This document shows positions 55,307 to 64,000 of a stretch of 64,000 nucleotides of DNA, piece after piece (the stretch's first letter is position 1; the number at the start of each line of letters is the position of its first letter). This stretch comes from Budorcas taxicolor (Eukaryota; Chordata; Mammalia; Artiodactyla; Bovidae). Location of the stretch: positions 13,346,434 through 13,410,433 of the forward strand of contig NC_068934.1 in assembly GCF_023091745.1 (NCBI RefSeq), read 5' to 3'. Both the position numbers and the translations under genes were made by a program. The notes beneath the pieces were generated by a model. That model was not told the DNA's origin and did not search any database. It saw nothing but the letters and a program-made list of their open reading frames with translations.

Positions 55307-57105
55307 CAAAAATCCCTTAGAAGAAATGGAGTAGCCCTCATAGTCAACCAAGAAGTCTGAAATTCAGGACTTGGGTGCAATCTCAAAAATGACAAATAAC
55401 CTTGGTTCCTTTCCAAGGCAAACCACTCAGCATCACAGTAATCCAAGTCTATGCCCCAACCACTAATGCAGAAGAAGCTAAAGTTGAATAGTTCCATGAA
55501 GACCCACAAGACCTTCTAGAAGTAACACCAAAAAAGATGTCCTTTTCATCATAGGGGATTGGAATGCAAAAGTCGGAAATCAAGAGATACATGGAGTAAC
55601 AGGCAGGTTTGGCCTTGGAGTACAAAATGAAGCAGGGTAAAGGCTACACAGAGTCTTTTCAAGAGAACACACTGGTCATAGCAAACACCCTCTTCCAACA
55701 ACACAAGAGACAACTCTACACATGAACATCACCAGACGGTCAATACTGAAATCAGATTGATTCTATTCTCTGCAGCCAAAGATGGAGAAGCTGTATCAGT
55801 TTAGTTCAGTCGCTCAGTTGTGTCCAACTCTTTGTGACCCCGTGGACTGCAGCATCCCAGGTCTCCCTGTCCATTGCCAACTCCCAGAGTTTACTCAAAC
55901 TCATGTCCATTGAGTTGATGGTGCCATGCAACCACCTCATCCTCTGTTGTCCCCTTCTCCTCCCACCTTCAATCTTTCCCAGCATCAGGGTCTTTTCCAG
56001 TGAGTCAGTTCTTTGGATCAGGTGGCCAAAGTATTGGAGTTTTAGCTTCAGCATCAGTCCTTCCAATGAATATTCAGGACTGGCACTTGTCTTATTATAT
56101 TTTGCCTTACTTGCCTCCTGAGAAATCTGTATGCAGGTCAAGAAGTAACAGTTAGAACCAGACATGGAACAACAGACTGGTTCCAAATTGGGAAAGGAGT
56201 ATGTCAAGGGTGTATATTGTCACCTTGCTTTTTTATTTTTTAACTTATATGCAGAGTACATCAGGCGAAGTGCCAGACTGGATGAAGCACAAGCTAGAAT
56301 CAAGATTGCCGGGAGAAATATCAATAACCTCAGATACGCAGATGACACCACCCTTATGGCAGAAAGTGAAGAGGAACTGAAGAGTCTCTCGTTGAAAGTG
56401 AAAGAAGAGAGTGAAAAAGCTGGCCTAAAACTCAGCATTCAAAACACTAATATCATGCCATCTGGTCCCATCACTTCATGGCAAATAGATGGGGAAATAG
56501 TGAAAACAGTGACATAGTTAATTTTGAGGGGCTCCAAAATCACTGCAGATGGTGACTTCAGCTATGAAGTTAAAAGACTCTTGCTCCTTGGAAGAAAAGC
56601 TCTGATGAACCTAGAGAGCATATTAAGAAGCAGAGACAATACTTTGCTGACAGAGGTTTGTCTAGTCAAAGCTATGGTTTTTCCAGTAGTCATGTATGGA
56701 TGTGAGAGTTGGACTATAAAGAAAGCTGAGTCCTGAAGCATTGATGCTTTTGAACTGTGGTGTTGGAGAAGACTTTTGATAGCTCTTGGATGGCAAAGAG
56801 GTCCAACCAGTCAATCCTAAAAGAAGTGAGTCCTGAATATTCATTGGAAGGACTAATGCTGAAGCTGAAGCTTCAGTACTTTGGCCACCTGATGCGAAGA
56901 ACTCCTTAGAAAAGACATTGATGCTGGTAAGGATTGAAGGCAGAGGAGAAGAGGATGACAGAGGATGAGATTATTGGATGGCATCACTGATTTGATGGAC
57001 AAGAGTTTGAGCAAACTCTGGGAGTTGGTAATGGACAGGAAAGCCTGGCATGCTGCAGTCCATGAGGTTGCAAAGAGTCAGACACAACTGTGTGACTGAA
57101 TTGAC
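55307..57105 (+). mobile_element. BovB LINE, sense, internally deleted
   Basis: The endonuclease part (55307-55797, 'gggcaaaaatcccttagaag' to 'aaagatggagaagctgtatc') is followed, after an inverted BovB piece, by the RT from the palm region ('ctgagaaatctgtatgcagg', peptide NNLRYADDTTLMAES near 56310-56370) and the 3' end at 57105. Compared with 50280-51490 of the other sense copy, roughly 1.2 kb of linker and RT N-terminus is missing. Old and non-functional. Confidence 0.88.
55799..56087 (-). mobile_element. BovB 3' fragment, antisense, inside the deleted BovB
   Basis: Antisense BovB 3' end ('agtttagttcagtcgctcag' to 'gaatattcaggactg'), placed exactly at the deletion junction of the surrounding sense BovB. 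No target-site duplication is visible. Confidence 0.85.
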
Positions 57106-57189
57106 TGAAGAGATAATTAGCATTTTAAAATATAGGTGTTTTTTTTTCCCTTATCACTAATATTTGGGTTCTAGGAAGGAATGAAACAG

Positions 57190-57400
57190 GTTTTAATTGA
57201 GGAACTCCTTCGTGCCTAACATTTATTCAGTATATATACATGTACCATCTGATTTAACCTTTAAAGCAACCTCCTGAGGTAGGCCTTGTTAACTCTGCTT
57301 TATATATGAGGAAACTGAGACAGCTAACTTATGTAAGGTCAGACAACTTTTGAGTAATGAAGCCAGGATTAGAATTGAGTCTTCTAAATTCGAAGTTCCA
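57190..57400 (-). repeat. MIR-type remnant, antisense
   Basis: 'catctgatttaacctttaaagc', 'caacctcctgaggtaggcc', 'tgaggaaactgagacagc', 'gaagccaggattagaattg': an antisense MIR, about 0.25 kb before exon 9. Confidence 0.65.
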
Positions 57401-57655
57401 GTATAGTCTAAATTGATTGATGGGGCACCACTTTCAGGGTTCTCTGGTCCTATTCCTTGTCCCTGGTTACAGAAGTATTGTCAAACTCCAGGAAGAAGCA
57501 CCTTTCTATATGACAGATTAAATCCTCAGATCATATTCCCTAGTTCATAAGCTTATAATTTTAGGTGTTATGCATATAATAGGTTTCTCCTATCTTATCT
57601 TTTATGTAGATATGAAAAACTAGCAATCTGATTTTTTTTTCTTTCCCTCACTTAG

Positions 57656-57872
57656 CAATGGTGAACTAGACCCCTGGTCAGGAGGTGGAGTAACCAAGGA
57701 TATCACAGACACCTTACTTGCTATCGTCATCCCAAATGGAGCCCATCATCTAGATCTCCGAGCCAGCAATGCCTTGGATCCTGTCAGTGTGCAGTTAACT
57801 CGCTCCTTGGAAGTTAAATACATGAAGCAGTGGGTCACTGATTTCTATGTCCGTCTGAGAAAAATGAACTGA
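57656..57872 (+). CDS. PRCP: PRCP last coding exon 9 (catalytic Asp and His)
   Basis: Completes the split Ser codon, then reads NGELDPWSGGGVTKDIT. GAC at 57669-57671 is the triad Asp (human Asp430). Further on are IPNGAHHLDLRASNALDP, with the triad His at CAT 57744-57746 (human His455), and a C-terminal helix ending FYVRLRKMN. The stop is TGA at 57870-57872. Spacing between Asp and His (25 residues) equals human. The last ten or so residues differ from the human C-terminus, which is variable between mammals. The acceptor is ctttccctcacttag. Confidence 0.97.
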
Positions 57873-58400
57873 GTAACTTTTGATCATTTTCAGTTTCTTC
57901 TTTTAAGTTCATTCCACCTACATTTACATTCACTTTGGCTTTCTGTGCATAATTACTTTCCCTTGTTCATTAAATTTCGTGTGGTGAAGACTGAGATAGA
58001 GCAAACTTGATGGTGGGGATAGCAGCCATCCCACGACCCAAGTCCTCGCCATCCCTGTGCCACCTCCAGGAAGAATCTCTTCACCACAGCTTTCCCACAC
58101 CATCCACGGCCTTCATAACCGGAGCAGAGTATTGATTGCCTTTCACAAGAGGGAGAATCCCTTCTTTTATTTCTCTGAAAGCAAGGATTTCTCTTGGTTT
58201 TGAAGTCTCTTTGGCCCATTTGTCACTTGTCCCTTTTCTACCCTCCCAAAAGGAAAAGAAGAAGATGGATAAAAATGATGTAATTGCAGCTGGTAGGAAG
58301 GATATCCAATGCCAAATCAGGAAATGGGAGTCGTTTCTTTTGTGCTTGATTCAATGACTTTGAACTGTGCTGTAAATAAAGAATAGGGCTGGACCTTATA
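57873..58400 (+). other. PRCP: PRCP 3' untranslated region
   Basis: Follows the TGA and ends about 15-20 bp after AATAAA (58375-58380), with a GT-rich downstream element (cctgtgtgttgc) from 58401. An ATTAAA at 57969-57974 could serve as a weak proximal signal. The cleavage position is estimated. Confidence 0.8.
58375..58380 (+). promoter_or_regulatory. PRCP polyadenylation signal AATAAA
   Basis: Canonical hexamer in 'gctgtaaataaagaatag', followed about 20 bp later by a GT-rich element, the usual arrangement for a 3' end. Confidence 0.85.
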
Positions 58401-60690
58401 CCTGTGTGTTGCTTCTGAAGCTTGCTCCAGCTGTTAGGAATGCTGTGTGTGCTGGGCTTGGCTGTTTTTAAAGGAAAGTCCTTTAATTTTCTCTCTTCTA
58501 TTTGGCAGCTTTTCTTATTCTGGGATATTTGCCACTGGTACTGCCAGTAAGAAATCTGGCCTTTTCTGCCCCATTTCTCTTTGTTTCTAAGGTAAGTTTT
58601 GTGGTAATTTGGTTACATTTTGCCAGTTTAGGAAAATGACTCTGTTTTCCTTTTCTTTTTACATCTAAGCAAGCTTTTATATTCTCCAGTCGCTGATGAT
58701 ACTTCAGTAAGAAGCCTTTAAAAATTGATCTATCAGCTATTCGGAAGGTAAAACATAGTAGTGTTCAGTGTTTTGTTTTTTAAATTTCATTTTCTGGTGG
58801 TTGTTATGTTGTCATTAAAGCCAGAAGTGTCAGGACACTAAGAGGCAGGTGCAGAAGAACTTTTCTGTATAGCTTCCAAAAGACAAGCTGACTAATTCAT
58901 GCAAGCAGCATATTTGACATTAATAAATGGCTGAGCCGTTCTTATTTCCAAGGGGTTGGCTTCTTTTAAGCAGTTCTTACACTGAGACCTTTCTTCAGAA
59001 GAGCTTTTCTAGGATAACAAATAGGGTTGGATCAAAACCTTTCAGGGACACAGAGATTCTAACAGTTTCTACTCTGTTAAAAGATTTCTTTCCCCTTGTT
59101 TCTTTTTATTTTCTCTCAATTTTTTTTCTTCATTCTGCCTTGGTAACATTTTCTGCTTTTTAAAAAACTGTATCTTGAGCTTGATTATTTCTAAAGTGCT
59201 TTTTTTTTTTTTTAATAAAATGCAGATATAGTGTTTGTTCTTGGATGGGAGACCAAAATATTTCTCTTACTTCGCCTGGCATCTGGGAGATACAGAAAAA
59301 TCTTTGTCTGGTTTCAGAAGCCTTCAGTTCTCATTGTAGTGAGTTGTCCATCAAAGCATTTTTACTTAAAATCTTTAAAATATACATTGCCACTTCGCTT
59401 AATATTGATTGTTTGCATGAGCTGCATTTTTGTGGAGAGACTAGTTGCTCCCAAATGACTATTTTTCTGCAAGTATAAGTTGGTTGTATGTACATGTTTT
59501 TTCTATGTACATTTAATGACAGATAGCAACCTTAACTAAAGTTGGCCTAATTATAATATACTAACATTTTAAAATTTAAATTGAAAAACAACTGAAGCAT
59601 CAAATAAGCCTTATTTAAAGCATCCCTCTAATGATTGATGCTTTTGAAAGACCAGGAAAGAGAGAGAGTTGGAGTGTTTTTTATTTTCTGTATTTGTTAC
59701 TCTCACTACCTAGAGTAACAGGTAGAACTGATGGGAACTAAAGAAACTTCGAGGTCTTTCTTAGGGGATCGGTGGAGTTAAGAGATTATCCAGAGGAGCC
59801 AGTGTCTAGCCGAGCATATTAGAGGGTTCTGAAGACATCTCAGGTGTCATCCAGGCCAGTCACATCATTCATAGGTGATGCCATCATGACCCAGAGAAAA
59901 GGGCCTTGTCTAAGGCCTCACAGCTCATTTTTTAGCAGAACCAAGCCCTGCATCCCGGTTTCTTTGTTGTTGCTGTTGTTTTCATTTTATTGGTGTAGCT
60001 TAAATCTTTGTTTGAATTAAAGCAACAAATCCTCATTAAACCAGCTGAAACAAAAGAAAAAGTTTATTGAAGCTATGTAAGAATAGCTCCAGGACTTGGG
60101 TAACTAGGAATTGTGAAAGAATGGAATTAGGATCTGGAAAGTCATTAAAAGTCAAGATTGTTACTTTCTGTTTCTTTTGCTCACAGCAGAGGTCATCAGT
60201 TGTCAAATTGTGAGTAAGATTTGTTTCTCTTATTATTTGGCTACCAATCTAAAATGTGCATGTGCATCACAATTACCTGAAGGGCTTGTTAAAACATTGA
60301 TTGTTGAACCCGACTCCAGAATTTATATAATACATCTTGGGGTAGATCTTGAGAAGTTGCATTTTTAACAAATTTCCACACGATGCTGGGGGATTACACT
60401 TCAAGAACCAGTAGTTAAGAGAATTCTGAATTTGAATTTCTTCTAACAGGGAAGAAGAATTCTCCTCACTCCTGTTGAACTACATGATCCCATTTGAGTA
60501 TGGGAACCTTGCCAAATTCTTCCTTCCCCATGGCTACTTCATCTCTGCACACCAGCTTCCTCTTTTCTGCTCACAGAAGACCTTCAATGACTTCCCAGAA
60601 TGGTGTCCTCAGGCCCCTTGGGCAGTACCACCTCACAAGCTCACAACTCTCAGGTGGTTAGGGAGGGATGCAGTCATAAAGGCATGACTT
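58401..60690. other. Intergenic sequence 3' of PRCP
   Basis: No gene is recognised. A run of T at about 59201-59212 and an hAT/MER-type remnant at about 60255-60415 ('gcatcacaattacctgaagg', 'cttgttaaaacattga', 'gttgcatttttaac') are visible. ORFs here (for example 58927-59163 and 59231-59458) show no family features. Confidence 0.5.
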
Positions 60691-60701
60691 AAGAGAGACA
60701 C

Positions 60702-60963
60702 CGGAGAAGGCACTGGCACCCCACTCCAGTACTCTTGCCTGGGAAATCCCATGGACAGAGGAGCCTGGTGGGTGGCAGTCCATGGGGTCGCTAAGAGTCG
60801 GACACTACTGAGCGACTTCACTTTCACGCATTGGAGAAGGAAATGCAACCCACTCCAGTGTTCTTGCCTGGAGAATCCCAGGGACAGAGGAGCCTGGTGG
60901 GTTTCCATCTATGGGGTCGCACAGAGTCGGACACGACTGACGCGACTTAGCAGCAGCAGCAGC
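60702..60963 (+). mobile_element. Bov-A2 dimeric SINE
   Basis: Sense dimer with a short linker (a shortened 'ttcactttcacgc') and a (GCA)n tail. The target-site duplication AAGAGAGACAC (60691-60701 and 60964-60974) is perfect. Confidence 0.94.
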
Positions 60964-60974
60964 AAGAGAGACAC

Positions 60975-61774
60975 AGTGTTTAGGATAAGGATGAAGGAAG
61001 AGCAGTTCAAGCAATTCATTGTGTCTGCCAAACAGTGTTTCTTGGAATACAGGTGTCCCCCCACCCCCCAAAATACATGACTTATGTAATAGATTCATAG
61101 TTAATCCAAGTTTGGAAAATGATGGGTTAAACAAAGTTAAATAGGTTTTGTTTTGTTTTGTTTTAGTAAATAGGCATTGTGACTTTCCAAAATGGTGATC
61201 AAGAATACAACTTCTTTGTCTTACCTACAGAGCACCTACAAGGCATAAGATGTTCTTGTGAAACCTAGAGGATACAGTGGTCAAAAAGCAAACACAGTAT
61301 CTGTCCTAAGAAGGTTTATATTCCAGTGGGAGGAAGACATGAAATGTCAAATTATACAAAAAGTGGGTACAATTGTAAATGCTATGAAGAGTGGGGATTA
61401 GTCGGAAATTTAGCAAGGAATAATCCGAGCTGGTCTGTGGGAATAAGAGAACGCTGTTTTGAAATGTGACATTTTAGTGTTATCTAAATGGGGCTATACT
61501 AGAAGAGGAGTGGAGAAAATGGCATGTGTAAAAGCCCTGAATATAGTATATTCAAGGAACTGAAAGAAGCCCTTTGTATGGGACAGAACATGACCATGTA
61601 ACCACAGAGAAAATGACATAAGATAAATCTGGAGACTTGGATAGGGAGGAAGCTCATTGAAGCAGACCATGATGAGGAGTCAATATAAAGAATGAAAAAT
61701 CACGTACTGTCCTTGTTCAGGGGAGTGACATGAACAGATTTTCGTTTAAAAAGACCACTCTGGCTATAGATTGG
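60975..61774. other. Intergenic, possible old repeat, no gene
   Basis: A short (GTTTT)n run at about 61147-61165. From about 61230 onward, 'gaggatacagtggtcaaaaagc' and 'accactctggctatag', continuing after a SINE as 'tgttgtagttgtctaagtaag' to about 62300, look like an ancient interspersed repeat that I cannot name. Confidence 0.4.
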
Positions 61775-61973
61775 GGTTGTCCCTGGTGGCTCAGATGGTA
61801 AAGAATCTGCCTGCAAGGCACGAGACCCAGGTTCCATCCCTGGGTTGGGAAGATCCCCTGGAGAAGGGAATGGCAACCCACTCCAGTATTCTGGCCTGGA
61901 AAATTCCATGGAAAGAGGAGCCTGGTGGGCTACAGTCCATGGAGTCTCAAAGAGTTAGAAAAGACTAAGTGAC

Positions 61974-62025
<52 letters not shown>
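61775..62025 (+). mobile_element. Bov-tA SINE with (AC)n tail
   Basis: Sense Bov-tA whose 3' tail is a long AC tract. The 9-bp duplication ATAGATTGG (61766-61774 and 62026-62034) encloses body and tail together. Confidence 0.93.
61976..62024. repeat. (AC)n microsatellite
   Basis: A nearly pure AC run of about 49 bp that is the 3' tail of the Bov-tA. It is likely length-polymorphic. Confidence 0.95.
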
Positions 62026-62028
<3 letters not shown>

Positions 62029-62034
62029 TAGATT

Positions 62035-62759
62035 GGAGTGTGCATTGGAGAGGGCAAGCATGTTATATAGAAGACCACTGTTGTAGTTGTCTAAGTAAGA
62101 GAAAGCTTTGACTAGGGTGGTAGAGGTGGAAATGAGAAGTAGATGAACTTGAGAGAGATTTGGTAAGAAATGTCATTGGGATTTGGTGATGGATCACATT
62201 TGAGACGGGAGTTGGGCAGATGTCGAGGTTGATGATTTCTGACTTGTGTACTTGGATAGATGATGGTGCCATACACTGGAAAGAGAGCTACACAGGGTGA
62301 CCAGGTATGGCAGGAAGATTATGAGTTCAATTTGTCATGCTGACTTTTATATACTTCTGAAATAACCAAGTCAGGTTAGCTGTCCAGTTGGACTGTTGAA
62401 TATAAAGATCTGGAAACCAGTCTGGGCTGGGGAGCCATGGTGAATAGATGGTAATCACAGCATGAGCTGTGAGCTCAAGGAGCTACTGTTCAGGAATATG
62501 CTTCAGGAGCTGCTGCTATACTGTACTTACCATGACACATTCTTAAGAAAACTCTGAACACTCCAATTCTACAGCTGTAGTACATTTGACTCCACTAAGC
62601 CAATCCATCACTTGATCGCTGATACAACCTTTGCTAAAATTGGGATCTGTCTCTGTATTCATTTCCCATTCTTACTGCTGTCTTTCACTTTCCTAATACC
62701 CTGCACTTCAGCCACACCAAATTTTCTGTTACTCTAAAACTATTCTCTTCTCATCACTA
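62035..62759. other. Intergenic, no gene
   Basis: Non-coding. The left part continues the unnamed old repeat noted upstream. No feature is recognised after about 62300. Confidence 0.45.
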
Positions 62760-63010
62760 CCCTGCAGTATGTTTTCACTGGCAAACTTCTTTGCATCCTT
62801 CAAAGCCCAGATCAACTTAATTATCTCTCCTGTGAAGTCTTTCTCAGTTTCCCCAAAGGAGTAGTTCTTTTAAATCTATGCTGTCACAGAACAAGTTTCA
62901 CACCTAGGTTGTCAGCTAGAATGTAAACTTCATCACAGTATAGATTGTCTGTCTTGTTCATTTCTGCATCTTCAGTAGCTTTCAACAGTGCCTGACCACC
63001 TCTAATTTAG
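62760..63010. repeat. L2 LINE 3'-end remnant
   Basis: 'tttgcatccttcaaagccca', 'ctcctgtgaagtctttctca', 'tcagctagaatgtaaacttc', 'caacagtgcctgaccacc': diverged L2 3'-end layout. Confidence 0.6.
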
Positions 63011-63126
63011 TACACATACCCCAAATTGTGATATATTGCAAAATGTTCTCACTCTCTTTTTAGTTTGACCAAGCCATCTGAGAGCAGGGACTAGGCCTCA
63101 TTTCTTCTAGTAATCAGCTTCTAGTA

Positions 63127-63406
63127 TGGAGAAGGCAATGGCAACCTACTCCAGTACTCTTGCCTGGAAAATCCCATGGACAGAGGAGCCTGGTGGGCTG
63201 CAGTCCATGGGGTCACGAAGAGTCGGATGCGACTGAGCAACTTCACTTTCACTTTTCACTTTCATGCGTTGGAGAAGGAAATGGCAACCCACTCCAGTGT
63301 TCTTGCCTGGAGAATCCCAGGGATTGGGGAGCCTGGTAGGCTGCCGTCTATGGGGTTGCTCAGAGTTGGACACAGCTGAAATGACTTAGCAGCAACAGCA
63401 GCAGCA
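63127..63406 (+). mobile_element. Bov-A2 dimeric SINE
   Basis: Sense dimer: two A units, linker 'cttcactttcacttttcact', and an interrupted (CAG)n tail at 63390-63407. The flanks are similar but give no clean duplication. Confidence 0.9.
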
Positions 63407-63744
63407 GTAATGGCATGGGGCCAGGCAGCTGGTCTCAGTAGGCCCTCAGTAAATTAATATGAAAACATACTTTCCAGGTGAAGAGGCCAAGCTTTCTGTC
63501 TGTCTCTGTAGCCAAGCATCTTTCACAGCTCTGATATTCTCATGTGACTTCCTTCTCTAGGCTTCCTTAGATTTTTGGAAAGGGGATCTCCAAGTACGCA
63601 ACACGTCTACAACTTGTACTCACTGATTTTCCCTCACTTCAACTACTCATGCCCGAGGCTCCTTTTCCCACTACATGAGCCTGGTACTTTTTGTCAAGGG
63701 AGCTGAATATAACTATGATGTTAGGTTGGAATAAAACACTGACT
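63407..63744. other. Intergenic, no gene
   Basis: Non-coding sequence with no recognised feature. Confidence 0.5.
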
Positions 63745-63752
63745 AGAAACAG

Positions 63753-63806
63753 TTTGCTGTAGTCCATGCAGTCACAAAGAATCAGACATGACTTAGCAAC
63801 TGAATA
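63753..63806 (+). mobile_element. 54-bp retroinsertion of a BovB/Bov-tA 3' end
   Basis: Only the final 3' segment ('tgtagtccatgcagtcacaa', 'cagacatgacttagcaactg'), flanked by a perfect 8-bp duplication AGAAACAG (63745-63752 and 63807-63814). Confidence 0.82.
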
Positions 63807-63814
63807 AGAAACAG

Positions 63815-64000
63815 CCATGCAAATGGCTAGATTTCTCTGGGTCCACATTTTAAAGCAAGGGGGTGAAGGAAGGGTCTGTTTTTAATAGATTTTGCTGCTT
63901 AATAGTGGAGATAGATACAATATTGAAACTGGAATAGATAAATACAATATTGGAAGACAAGATACAAGACTGGAAAGCAGTCTTGGGATCATTTAGCTCT
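63815..64000. other. Intergenic, no gene
   Basis: AT-rich sequence to the window end. Near 63900-63960 a phrase containing 'agatacaatattg' is repeated with changes, a small local duplication. Confidence 0.45.

Noticed and set aside
60475..60687. A small gene downstream of PRCP (70 codons)
   Set aside because: No family resemblance, promoter or splice context, and it runs up to a SINE. Left as intergenic.

Overview
This is a bovid (ruminant) nuclear genomic window, most likely cattle or a close relative. Ruminant-specific repeats occur throughout: BovB (RTE-clade LINE) copies, Bov-tA and Bov-A2 SINEs built from tRNA-Glu and BovB parts, and the older cetartiodactyl CHR tRNA-Glu SINEs. No bacterial, plasmid or CRISPR feature is present.

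The only host protein-coding gene I can support is PRCP (prolylcarboxypeptidase, lysosomal Pro-X carboxypeptidase, peptidase family S28), on the + strand. Eight coding exons are visible, at 13417-13557, 22150-22251, 25885-26066, 26321-26478, 27224-27396, 46350-46514, 47453-47640 and 57656-57872. All have AG/GT borders and compatible phases, and together they encode 441 residues plus a stop. They match human PRCP from residue 57 onward, so I number them exons 2-9. Exon 1 (signal peptide and propeptide) is not seen and should lie upstream of base 1. The catalytic Ser is in exon 4, and Asp and His are in exon 9. The 3'UTR ends just after an AATAAA at 58375.

Layout. 1-13416 is intron 1, with many BovB and SINE copies and one LTR-like block. 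13558-22149 is intron 2, with a nearly complete BovB on the minus strand and a 1.9-kb BovB on the plus strand. 22252-25884 is intron 3. Exons 4, 5 and 6 are clustered. A solo LTR lies 35 bp past exon 6. The 19-kb intron 6 holds an ancient L1 whose two halves point in opposite directions, with three further layers of nested insertion. Intron 8 has a 2.7-kb BovB and a rearranged BovB. 58401-64000 is downstream intergenic sequence with SINEs and old MIR, L2 and hAT remnants.

All long ORFs outside the PRCP exons are decayed BovB or L1 reverse-transcriptase/endonuclease pieces, or chance translations of SINEs. I found no previously undescribed enzymatic or defence system. The interest lies in how mobile elements are arranged around PRCP exons: inverted BovB ends around exons 4-6, an antisense solo LTR at a weak splice donor, a twin-priming-like L1, a 44-bp duplication around a SINE, and two insertions of about 55 bp. 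Repeat family names come from recognising their sequences, not from a database search.
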